A DNA stretch of 64,000 bases from Metaphire vulgaris (lineage: Eukaryota; Annelida; Clitellata; Crassiclitellata; Megascolecidae), in NCBI GenBank assembly GCA_018105865.1, contig CM030862.1, forward strand, positions 7,743,979 to 7,807,978, given 5' to 3'. Positions 41,701-55,032 of this stretch are shown in pieces; positions within the stretch are counted from its first letter, which is position 1; each line of letters opens with the position of its first letter. A program made the translations under genes and the position numbers. The notes beneath the pieces were generated by a model. That model saw only the letters and a list, made by a program, of their open reading frames with translations. It was not told the origin of the DNA and did not search any database.

Positions 41701-44700
41701 TGAACTGTGTTCAGTGTTGATGATGCAAAGTGTTTATTTGTGAGGATCTTTTAAGTTGTGTGAAGGCTGTCTTTACCATTCCAATTCTGGTTTCAATGTC
41801 CTTTTCACTCCTTCCATCACTTGTGAAAATGCTTCCTAGATATGTGAACTGTTACCAGTTTTATTTCTATCCCCCTGTATTATAATCTATGCATAGGAAT
41901 TTCTTTCTCTTTTGTTATTACCATACAGTACATCTTTTTGCATTTATTATTAGTCCTTTCTTTTCACTCTCTTCTGTCACCCTATCTAATAACATTTGTA
42001 TTTTTCTTTCTGTATCTGCCATTAGTGTGGTGTCACCTGTGTATCATAGGTTATTTACATTATATAACAATGTGATTTTAAGTGATTTAGGAGGCTGTGT
42101 AAAAACCACTGATGTAACCATCTGCATTCAATAACCTAGTTTATCAAGATAGCCTTTGAATCCATTTACTGTTTCAACTGTCACTCCCACATCATCCAAT
42201 CTGTTCCATTTGTCCACAACCCTTGCACTAAAAAAAGTTTTCTTTCTTGGACCAACCCTCTGCTTAAACAATTTGCATTTGTGGCCTCTTGTGCTGCTAT
42301 TGTGTGCCAATGTAAAGAATCAATCGTATGGCACATCTACTTTCCCAGTCACTATTTTGTATGTCTCTATCAAATCCCCCCCTCTCTCTCCTCTCCTTTC
42401 TAATGTTGTCAGTCCACATACCGTAATTGAAGTCTTTTTTCGTAGCTTAAATTATGGCACCCATTGACCATCTTCGTTGCTCATCTTTGCACTTTTTCTA
42501 AAAGCTCTATATCTTTTTTGAAGAATGGATTCCATTCCTGAACACAGTATTCTAGATGAGGCCTTACTAATGACTTATAAAGTTTTATGATTATATCTTT
42601 GTCTCGACTCACTATTGTCCTTTTCATCATTCCCAGCATTTGGTTTCCCTTTTTTGCTGCCTCCATGCATTGATGAGATGGATTTATACTTCTATGGATG
42701 ATTACCCCCAAATCTCTTTCTTTTTCTGTTGTGGTTAGAACCTTCCCCCTAAAGAATATTCATTACTATTACTAGATTTCCCAACATGCATTACAGAACA
42801 TTTATCAATATTGAAAAGCATCTGCCAGTCCACAGACCATTGAAACAATTTCCTTAGATCTTCCTTTAAGATTTGAGCATCGTCCTTTCTTTCCTCCTAT
42901 CTTTATCCCTTCTAATCCTTGTATTTATTTCATTGTTGCAAAAATATGGTGATAAATCACACCCCTGCCTTGTTCTTTTTAAAATTTGTATCCATTTTCC
43001 TATTTTTCCTACAGCTCTTATCGCTGCTTCTTGATTCCAGTACAGATATTGAAATATCCTCTTTAAAATGCCAAGAAGGTAGAAAGATAGAATGAGCAAG
43101 CATCTCCACATTCTCCAGGATTCACAGTAGAGGTTAAGCACACCAGAAAATGCAAAACACAGACTGAAAGAGACACTTGAAATGAACCGGAAAATTGATT
43201 ACTGCATCCTAAATTTGCCTTTGATGCTAAACATGCGTATAGCGTCACAGCAAAACTAGAATACAGAAAATCTTTTGATCATAGTAATCCTCTGGAAGTA
43301 GTCTAATGATCAAAGGCATAAGAGATTGATAGCACCGTCAAAAACGAACGACCTTTGTCGATAAGCCTCTCCGTTAAATACAGGGGCAATAATTCTAAGG
43401 CTTGGTCTCTTAATAAAATCCAGAATTGAAATCAATAGTCTGTTGACCCTGCTAGCCAGTCAAGATCCATAAACATTCCGATATAAATCTACATAGTAGT
43501 TCTCGGCAAAGCAATGTCTTAAACGAGAGTGGAACTACACATAAGATATTTTTCTCGAGAATCTAAAGAATCTTGATACTTGGAATGCACAGTCACTCAT
43601 GCATTCACGCCACACAAAATCAGTGAATGAGAGTCACAGTGCAGAGATAAAATTCAGTGATTGTTGCTCAACAAAAAGATTGGCACACCAACAGTCATGT
43701 ATTTAATATTCAAACACACACACACACTTCAATAAGTGAATTCATCACAAACAAAGCTACCATTGTCCAGAGAAGTGCTGCAAAGAACCCAATCGATGGA
43801 AAAACCGAATCAATACAGATGCTCTATAAGTTTGCTTATCACTGAAAGCTTTTTAGGTATGCAATATCAATTCAGCATTGGCAATTTTCAATTTCCGACT
43901 GCACAATGTCTTTACCATAAATCTGCTGTATGCAATCAGATTTACCAGAACTTTACATGTGCACCATAGAGGCAGTGGAGAATTACTGAAATGGCAGTGC
44001 TGTGTAATGGGACAGCAAAGAGAATGTGCCACAAAAATTTAAAAATCTACAAGAATGTAAGTTCAGTTCTGATGTAAGATAAGGTCAGGCAAAACTGACG
44101 TCAAGTGATTCCAAAACCCATTGCAAAAAGCATTTCAAATTGGGTTTTGATTTTTCTGAGTACATTTTGAGATTTTTTCCAGAACACAAAATTCTGTGGA
44201 TTTCTTCTTGAATAAAGAAGTTTTCAGCTAGGAACAAGTTCTGCAGACATCAGATTGCATGTCAAGTCAGCTTATGTTGAATGTGTATCTTTCCAAGTGT
44301 ATTTAGCATATTTGCATTGTGTCCTTTTTAGAGTAACTCAGTTAAGAACGATTCGTGTAAATACCGGAAATACATAATAGGAATTGCTTTATAATTGCAT
44401 AAATTTTCAGTACTGGTAATGATCCATAGCATTCTATAAAAGTCTGTTTTGTACAGCTGGTTTTGAAGAGTGAGAGAGAGAAAATAATACGGTAAACACT
44501 TGGTTGTAAATGTTTATGCCGTTGACATACCTTTGTCATTATTGTAACAACCTACACATTAGTTCAAAGTAACAAGTTGATATGGTGCAAACTATTTGTT
44601 CCTTCACTCAATTTCGCTAGTACATGGCAACAATGTAGTAGTATAATGATGTGGCAATGATCAAGATGACTAAATATCATTTAATTTCACTTATACCAAA

Positions 44701-47690
44701 GTGATACATTGTGAACAAAAGTCAGTGTAACTTACATTTCAACTCTTTCAACCATGATACCCCAGTGCTCTGTGGCAACATCTAACATCATCTGTTATAA
44801 CAAAAGATAAGTCCAATGAAAACAAGTCAAACAGCTGAGGACAATGCAATTTCAAATATTTCCATATGGAAGTATCTATAACAATCAAAAAGGCTAAACA
44901 CATGCAACAGTATTTTAATCATCATGCTTAAAAATAAAAATACCAGTATATTCAAGGCATGTCAAAGTGTGATTTTGATATAAATATAGATGAGCTTAGT
45001 GACAAGTTACATTAAAAAATACATAAACTAAAATGCATAAGACCCAGATATATGCCTGCTCTATTTTAAGCAATTAAATGCCAGGATTGAATGAATGGAA
45101 AAATGAAATTTGAAGGGCAATTTTGAAGTTTAAAAAAATAAAAACTTGTCCTTCTCAAAAGAGGCACTTTAAACCAGCTTATTTGTAACTGTAATGGAGA
45201 AAAGCTGTCAGTTCTACTGCTGTAGTGACATAATAAACAACGTTACGATCAAGATTAAATATTCTTTGTTACATAAAATTATGATTTGCTGGCTGAAATA
45301 TGAACTACAGTCTATTTAGTAGAAAGCTGAAAATGGAGCATGTGCTATCTAATGCACTTTTATTAAACCAAACAACAAAGTGACTCAACTGAAAAAAGCT
45401 TTTAGAATTGACACTACCATACAACTGCACTTTTCAAATGTAATTTAGTTCACTAATAAAACAAATAGATGCCAGGCATCCAGGAAATCTCTGGAAAGTT
45501 TCAGACCCAGAATTCACTAACTTAACATCTGTTGTCTAATAATTGCATGTGTCCAAATCACATGCCTAGCACACTACAAAATCAAAGCCCAAAATATGAC
45601 AACTAAAAGATCATTATTTAAACATTAAGCACCTAAGGATCTTTATATGAAATCATGTACTACTAGCAAACTGAAATGAGCTAAATTAACACCCAGATAT
45701 GCTAAAGAGATACAGCTTAAGGAACGATTACCACAATTGGTTTCTTAAGTGAATAACAAACAAAGGACTTGACCACACATCGTAAATTAGATCCAATTTA
45801 ATTAGTAGATGCAGGATGCAGTGGCGGCTCCACCGGGGGGGGCCAGGGGGGCCCGTGCCCCCCTATTGAGTGCCTGGCCCCCCCAGTGGACCCCCCAGTT
45901 GGGACCCTATACTTAATGATACATACATTAAACAACAAATAGTTGGCCCCCCATGATTAGAAGTTGCCCCCCCAACGGCCCCCCCCACTTGCCAAATTCT
46001 AGAGCCGCCACTGGCAGGATGCTCTTTGCAATAAACATATCATCATAAAGCCTTCTTAATTATAAAATACTGTCACGAATAAGCATTCAACCAACCAACC
46101 AACCAGCCAGGCAGCCAGGCAGCCAACCAGCCGACCGATCCACGGCCCAACCAACCAGTCTAGACTCCTGGATGGATCCTTAGCTCAACGGTTGCAGTCA
46201 AACAGAAAGTCCTGATGAAATTAGGAATTTCCTACAGAGCCATTTACCTTCTTGAAGGTGCTGATGACCAAGGGCGTAGCGACGGGGGGGGGGCTATATT
46301 GGTATATATACCCCCAAAATCAGTCTATCTTAAAGTTTTTTATGTGATTTACATGTGGTTATATGTGGTTTATAGTTAAAATTTATACCCACCCAAAATA
46401 TTTATACCCTCCCAAATAAAATTCCTGGCTACGCCCCTGCTGATAACCAGAAAACGTACGCTTAATTTCTTGGCACGATTTCCCATCTTGTAAGTTTAAA
46501 AAGGTCATCAGAATATGAAAGTCAATCTTCATTTCCTATGGCTTCCCAACAAACCTTTTTGCTTTCCACGACAGACACGTCATATAATGTCGCACAGTGT
46601 ATCGCAGCGAAGATCAACTAATCAAACAGCAAGTCCGCCAGACAGTAAGCCAAGAAACCAGTTCAACACAGACACAGGTCACCTGATGCATTTGCTCATC
46701 AGATAGCTCATGCGTGTAGGCTGTTGAGTCTCATCTGTGGAATTCACTTCTGGCGTCAATCCTCTTTGCTGAGATCACCATTTAAGATCTACCTGTTCTC
46801 TTTTCTTACGACCTACCTTCTCTCTTTTACTCTTCTCTTCTATCGGTTCTCAATTGCCTATGCACCATTAGGTTGGTACCTTACAGATGTAAAAGAAAGT
46901 TGGAATTGACATTCTTGAAGGTAGTGGTGGCTCCAGGATTTGGGAAGTTGGGGGTTGTGGTGGCAACTTCAAGGAATGGAGGCCAACTAGCTACTTTTCA
47001 TAATTCTGGACTAGTCTAGTTGCTTATCGGGTGGACGACCATAATAGTCACATAGAATGAGTGCACTAATGTATGGGGCGATTGGAGGGCCAGGCATTCA
47101 ATAGGGGGACGGGCCCTCTGGCACCCCTGTGGAGCCGTCACTGCTTGAAGGCGGTCAATGCAACACGTCTGGCACTCTGCAGAGCGCCATTAAAGCGACT
47201 ACTCTCCATAGAACACATACAGTAGATATTAACACTGTGCAGCACAACAGCCTCAAGGCATAACAATGAAGAGCTGATAAACAGTCGCCATTCGGTTGAA
47301 TTGCAGGAGAACAGAGAGCGATCCATCAACGTCACCGCAAAAGATTAGACTGTCAACCTGTGTGAACAATTTGCGCCCCAAACATGACGAATGTTCACGA
47401 CTGCAGCAAATATTTTTTTACCCAGAAAATATTTTTTACCCGGCGACAACAGGCACAATCGTCGCAATCTTGATTCAGCAGTTCTCTCTGTTTCTTTGAT
47501 ACGTCCAAATCTCTTACAAGATTGTTGAGCTCTTTCTGACAAATTAAATGAATACCGCTAAAACTTGATGTCTTGAATTCTAAATTGTCAGCTAGCAGCC
47601 ACGCCATATTTTATTTGCACCAACTCAGTCATTCATTTACAGTGGTTTTCACACAGGCTTACTTAGCCTCTTAAACCACTTTAAATCGCG

Positions 47691-47731
<41 letters not shown>

Positions 47732-47755
47732 TACTACTACTACTACTACTACTAC

Positions 47756-47797
<42 letters not shown>

Positions 47798-47826
47798 TAC
47801 TACTACTATTACTACTACTATTATTA

Positions 47827-47883
<57 letters not shown>

Positions 47884-50800
47884 CTCTTCCTTCACATCCT
47901 CCAGTGTCCAAACCTCAGGCAGTTAGTTTTGGAACAGCAAAAGTGCTGCCAAGATGATAACAGTGGTGTACATAATGAAGTTATGACTGCTAAATCAGAC
48001 TCAGACACTCGATGAAGTTAAACATGTTAATGCCATTGTTGAGTAAATATCAAAATAAAATTACCAGTAGTGTTCAACCATAGACCCCTTAATAGAAACA
48101 TATATATGTATATAGGATTTCATGGTTCAACTACGAGACTTGACCTACCTACTTGTCCTTAGTTGAAATCTAATTAGTAATTACGGTAAATGTCATAAAT
48201 TAAGTTAATGAAGCAGCTATTTGAGTTAAGTCAAAATAATCAGCATTCCATGACCCAACAAACCTGGGGCAGATCCAGGAATTCTGCTTGAAGGAACACT
48301 TGATGTTTCCTTCTCTTCCCCTCCTCTGCTCTGTTCTGCTCTGTTCTCCTATCCTATCCTATCCTATCCTATCCTATCCTATCCTATCCTATCCTATCCT
48401 ATCCTATCCTATCCTATCCTATCCTATCCTATCCTATCCTATCTTTCCTTTACTTTACTTTACTTTTGTTTCCCTTCCATATGAATTGATTCATAATGCC
48501 AAAATAATTGAAATGATAGAAAAGAGGACACTAACTTATTCATTTGTGTCTTTTTTCCATGATGAGAAATTAGCATGCAAAATTTTGGGGTGGGTCGGGA
48601 GGCACGTGCTCCCTGTGCCCCCAACCGCCCCGGAAGATCCGGCCTGATCCAGCTCTTCAGAACTAATTTAAAATAATAATAAACCAGCAAGAAAAATAAT
48701 AATAAACCAGCAAGAGGTGTCATCATGATATCCACCTCTTCAGCACTAAATAAATTTGAAACACTTTCAAACCTGCATTGAGCTCGATATTACGTCTCGC
48801 TCCGACAAGATCTCTGACAGGTTCTTTGTGCCGAGGACATTTCGCAAGGTCGTCTGGGCAAGAAGGCGCGTCGAGTGGTGCGCGTTCTCCACATTGGCAA
48901 CAGAAACGGTGGCATTGCTCACCCTGTAGTAAACGACGGCGTCCACAGAAACAGTTACACTGTCTTTGGTTAGGACCTAAAAAGAACACAGCCACGCAAT
49001 CAAACTGGTAATAATTCCAGAAATAAATCCTGCCATCTGTCACCTTTCTCTTTGTTTGCTCTTTCTTTCAGTGGCATAGCCAGGGTTCGGGGAGTGGGGC
49101 GGGGCATAGGCCCTATCGACATTTCCGACATGAAAAAGTCTCAACCGAGCACCAAAAAAACTTGTCAATGCGCTCTCCAGACAATCACATATTCTCTTCA
49201 CCCATGCTGCCTACTCTGCCCCAAATTTCTCAACGGTTTTTTGTTAATTCCAAGACCGGTGTAGAACAGCATAAAATGGTAAGCATGTCGGTCAACTAAA
49301 AGAGTAGATTCTACCTCAAAATCACTCAAGAGCAAGATTAAATAAATGTACTTCATTACCTTGCTACATGATCTCATTGCTACCCAAGCAATTATGGAAA
49401 TAATAACCCATCACCACCGCATGTCTCCAATAGCTGTTGACAGCCAATCTAATATGAAACCTGACACAGCATCACTGCAGTAATTCAAAATGGGCCGAAG
49501 ATCAGGTCGAGTGTACTTGAAGAATTGACACTTTCCTCATGTCAAATTCTCATCAGAACTTCTATTTCAGCTTGATTTCTGCCCTGTTTTTTGGCCAACT
49601 TAAAAAATCGACACCTCATTCATGTGACTTAAAATTGGTGCATTTATTTCTAGAGGTGCTCATCCACAGAAAAGAGAGGAAATAAAAAAACAGGCTGTTA
49701 AGATCTGTTCCCAGAAGCAGTTCATAATAATGCTTTAGCTAACATTAATGTATAAATTTGTCTGGTAAACAGTGAAGCAAGCCAAGATTACTAATGTGTG
49801 TAATCTCAGGATTTCTGTAATACTGTTATAGAAGTAATAAAATGGTTATTAAATAACTCAGGTGAAAATATTTACTTAGAAAGGTTTCAGAGGCCTTTCT
49901 GAACTTTAGAGATATTGAATGCAGGATACTGTGCAGTGTTTTCTGTCTATTTCAGATCACAAGGCGCAAAAGTAAGTAAAAATTATGATGAAAAATCAGC
50001 GGGAGGTGAAGGGAAACAAATCATAGCGGTTTCACATAGGCTAATGGCTCCTAAACCACTCAAAATCACGTTAACTCGTACATCAATCTTTAATTATCTG
50101 CAATAAAGTGATACTTCCATGATCGATCAGCGTCTGTTGACAAGCTGCTAAAAGGTTGAGTGGCCCACAAAGACAAACAGACTGAAATGCAGTGACAATG
50201 GTGAAACAGCGCCAGAACGTGAATGTGAATCGGGAAAAACGAGGCTGAATTCGCCTGCCAATTGCTTTACCTGATTTCTCATTCTCTTTGAATACGATGC
50301 ACAGAGTGAAACACGCGAGCAAATAAGTACATTGCTACCGTGCAAAGTTTAAACTCATATCTCCAATTACATAATAATTATATTATTATAATAATTATAA
50401 TGCTAAGAATTATGTAGTTAATAAATAACAATTGAAGTCATATTATTTCTGCAACCGCTGATAGCTATCAATAGTCAATACAACGAATGGTGTTATAGTT
50501 ACAATCATTTGACTCTACCAAGATTTTAACAAAGGTTTGCTTTTAATCATTGGATGAAAAAAAAAATTGAATAAACAAAAATTTGAATAAAATAGAATTG
50601 AATTGTGGTATAAGCTGCTGACTCAAGTGGGTAGATCTATCAGGAATACCAGAAGTCCATGAACTAACCACAAACACCTGCAGATTTGAAAGCAAAGACA
50701 GCTATTAATTATTACACCTAAAATTAATGGTTGGCAGTCTCATCAAGGAATCCAATGCTTTATTCAAAGCAGCACAGGAAAATGTACAGGTGACAGTAGA

Positions 50801-53800
50801 ACCACAGGTGAATGTAAGGCTCAGCACAAGACTGGTCTTCAGGAAAATTCTGTCTAAGAGTAAACTGTATGTGTGATTTCAGGGATGCAGCAAAATCATC
50901 AGATCGACCATTCATCATCTTGTGTGATCTTGACGATAGAAAAGAAGAATGAAACTCACATCCTGGAGTATCCACTGAACGAGAGATATTGAGATATCCA
51001 AAGTATGAATGATCTCTCACCTATATATCAATTTTTCCATCAAATCAAGAGGACTTTTGACTGTTCGTGATCTAGTGCAGGTCTTGTAGAAAGCAAGCAA
51101 AGGGTAAATAAAACCCTGCTCATTCCCAGAGGGACGTGACTGGCATGGAAACGGGAGAGCACAACCAAGGATAAGTGCACATTGCCTGCCAGAACTTTTT
51201 ATCACGATTTCAAGTGTATCGTAAATGGACAATGTACAACACGCGTGACAAATGAATTTCAATCAACTACATAACAACAGCACACAGGGAGAGAAGCAAA
51301 GCTATCAGAGAAAGCAGCAACCCAGGAGAGGTGGATTGTCCAGCTGGGAGGCAGCCTCTAATTGCTCGGCTGATTATTACGCTAAAATTACAATTCTTTT
51401 GCAATTCTAGCCAAAGCTGATAAGGCAAAAATATTTTCTCAAATTTCAAATATATGGTATTGTATTACAACTGTTTAAGTTTTGAGGGAGGGTTTGGCAA
51501 TCGTCCTTATTCAGCAGATGACATGTTAAGCAGGTTAATAATCTTTCAGCCAAGTCCATGAATGATCATCACCTATCTTAACTTCTAGTCAAATTTTTTT
51601 ATATTTAATTCTCCTTCTCGTAAGAAAGCAAGCCAGTCAGCTGAAAACAGCCAGTTGATAGGATAAATTTGATGAAAATATATAATCAATATTTAATCAA
51701 ATAAAAAAATTCAACATTACTGTAAAGAAAGAATATTTTTAAAAAGATATATGTAGATGGGCAGAAAAATTTGACAAAACAATTTCAAAACATTAATTGA
51801 TGCAAAAACAAATTTAAGTTAAACGGACAAAGTTAAATGCTAATCAAATGCATTATATTTATGGTAGTTTGTACAAGAACAATGTCTTATAACAATTATG
51901 TAAGACAATTTGCTGATAATCTTTTAATTAAAAACAAACAATAATGACTCAATGAGTGAAAATTAATATGGCATGCACAATGCAAAACGTTCACTGTGCT
52001 CTAGCATACTGTATAAGAGGCAATACACAGTGAAGCTGTTAGACGTAACTGTCTTCTAAGAAAGGCCGTTAAAATAAATACCAGACAAGGCAGCTGCACA
52101 CAAAACCACAAACAAACACCTACAACAAAAGGAATGCAGAACTGAAAGCACTTTAGGCTGATGCCACCTTTCAGTATTGTTTGGGGTCATCATTTCCACA
52201 ATCCTTCACTTCCAGTAGCTACAGCAGGAGGCTTTGATTACATAACAGTTGATCCACCAAAGAGAGAAAAGGAAGACAGTGGATATAACTTTCTGTTGCA
52301 ATGATTTTATTATTAATAAGCTTTTGTCTTGTTTTGACGATGGGTGGACGGATTGGAAGAGGATCTGCACACTGCAGGGCTGAATCTCAATGGAAAACTG
52401 ACGGAAGACATCGAATGACTTTGGAAGAAATAGCAAAGGACAGAGAACTCTGGAAAGATGTTATGGAGAAGTCAATAGCTGGACACAGCTAGAGGACGAA
52501 GACCTGACCTGACCTTGTTCCTGCCAAATTTAGCAATTTGTTCATTTTTCCATCAAGCGTGAATCTCGGTATGGCCAACAGAGACTCTGGCAACAAATGT
52601 TAATTTCAATGCATTGTTTTTTTAAATATAATAGTGATAGCAGATATTAAAATAACAATAAAAAAACTTAGCATGATTTAAAGTGGCTTAGAAGCCATCA
52701 CTGCCTGTGTGAAAGCCACTAGGGGCACTAACGGGGCTTGAACCCGCTCCGTCAGCCTGACGCTCGAGCACGTAACCCACTCAGCCATCATCCGCCCCAA
52801 TAAACTATATACCGGTAATGCTATTTTTACAAACTTACCTCCTGCGGAGGAACATCAAATGATACAGTCCGTAAATCAACTTTGGTGTAACTTTCAATGC
52901 ATGGCAGAACAAAGAATATGCCTGAAATTTAAAAAAACGTTTCTGACCCAAAAGTGAATACAGTATATAAAAAAGAATCTCCAACTACCAGTATATTGGC
53001 ATATATACACAGTTGAAATAACTACCGGTAGATGTGCTTCATGATTTTCTTTTGAAAAATCACACAAGCCAGAACAATTATAATAAAACCAATACAGACA
53101 AATGGTGCAAAGACTGATTATATAGCAAATTCGATCTTCAGAAATATTATGAGCGATGCTCCACATGAGTCACCAGATTTCACAGACCAATAAGAGAAAT
53201 TTTAAATGAAAAAAAAACAAAACTTTTTTAAAGAAACAAGACAAGACACGCTCACACAGTCAATCTGACAAACTCTATTACCGGTAGCATTGCTATTTGT
53301 AGCAAGCTAGCAATGTCTAAAAGCAACATAACAGCAATGAAGTCAAAATATTGTAGCCAAGGTTTGAACTCTCGACCTCATACTGGACTGCTTGATAACC
53401 ACTGGACTACTACACCAGCTAATAACTATAATAACATATCATTATACCTTCAAGTTTGTTCAAAAAATTAATTTCACACCAAAACTGCATATATTTGTTT
53501 AGTTTGACTACAATGGATGTCAGGTTTGGTCAATATTAATATCCTCTGTGTCCATGAAAATGCACTGCGATGTAATAAAATGCTAAATGTAATCTTAACA
53601 ATAAATAACTTACTAGCAGACTAAATTCTCAACCAAACTTTTATCTTTCCATCTGATGGATAGAAAACTGATAAAGAATAGACAAGAAAGAAACAAAATA
53701 AACAAACTTAAAGAAATCATAAATACCATTACTAATATAGCAATAATACAGTACGAAAAGAAATAAGAAATATTTATTCCTGCCGAGTTCAAAAAATTAT

Positions 53801-54006
53801 TGGTTAGAGAAAGGAATGAAATCACTGACACCAATCAAATAAACATTCCAAGTGCCATAGTATCACTTGCCTACTATGATTACCGGTATATCCAAATGTC
53901 CATAAAAGATAATGTAAGTGACACATAGGCATGTGTGCACATGCACACACATAACAAGCAGGACAACTGTGTGTTCGTGTGTGTATGTACATATATATAC
54001 ATACAT

Positions 54007-54050
<44 letters not shown>

Positions 54051-54245
54051 CATACATACATACACACATATACGGTACATGTTATAGAAAACTGATTTCA
54101 GTTTCAGTTTAACCAGTACCAGTACCATACCATACATACATACATACATACATATATATGCTATTCTGTCAAGTTCTTAGGTTTATTTGGCCATAAAAAT
54201 CATTCAAAAGTAATATGTATATATATACACACATTTGAACGATTT

Positions 54246-54294
<49 letters not shown>

Positions 54295-54938
54295 TACACA
54301 CACACACACAAACTTAATGTCTTGACAATGTCTGAGAAGAATCTGCAAGCAAGTTGATTTGATCGAGAAGTCTAGAGCCACTTTCTCAAGTGTCCACTCA
54401 GCAGAAAGCAAAGACGCTCAATCACAAAGAAGCACAAAAGTGCCGAAACCCGCAGTCAAATGCAAAACACTACGTCCCGCTCACTTAAGTACAGACAGAA
54501 AACCCGACGGACAGGATCGATGCCGCCTGCCTGCGTCCCCAACAACCACCCATGTGGTCTCAGAATTAAATGTATAGGATTCTGCAAGGAAACAATTTTC
54601 CACCGTAAATTCTGTTTGTCTTTTTTGTCTCTTGATACACTTGAAACTGCTGCTTTACGCCTGTCACCTTGTGCTAAATTTAACTTGCAACAGCGTGCTC
54701 TGTTAGGGCAAAGTATTAATATTACCATTATTCAGTTAACTCAAACATACAAGCATTCATATTAACACCTTGCAGCTGTTTAGGAGATACAGTTAAAACT
54801 GAAGTTCAAAATGACATATTTTGATATTAAAACCCAGAGGGAGAGAGAGAGAGAGAGGAAGACAGACAGACAAATAGGGAGGGACAGAGAGCGACAGAGA
54901 GACAGAGAGACAGAGAGTAGAGATACAAAGAGCGAGAG

Positions 54939-55032
<94 letters not shown>

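Noticed and set aside
47681..47911. Poly-Asn/Ile/Val open frame
   Set aside because: Translation of the (ATT)n/(CTA)n tract beside a retroelement tail.
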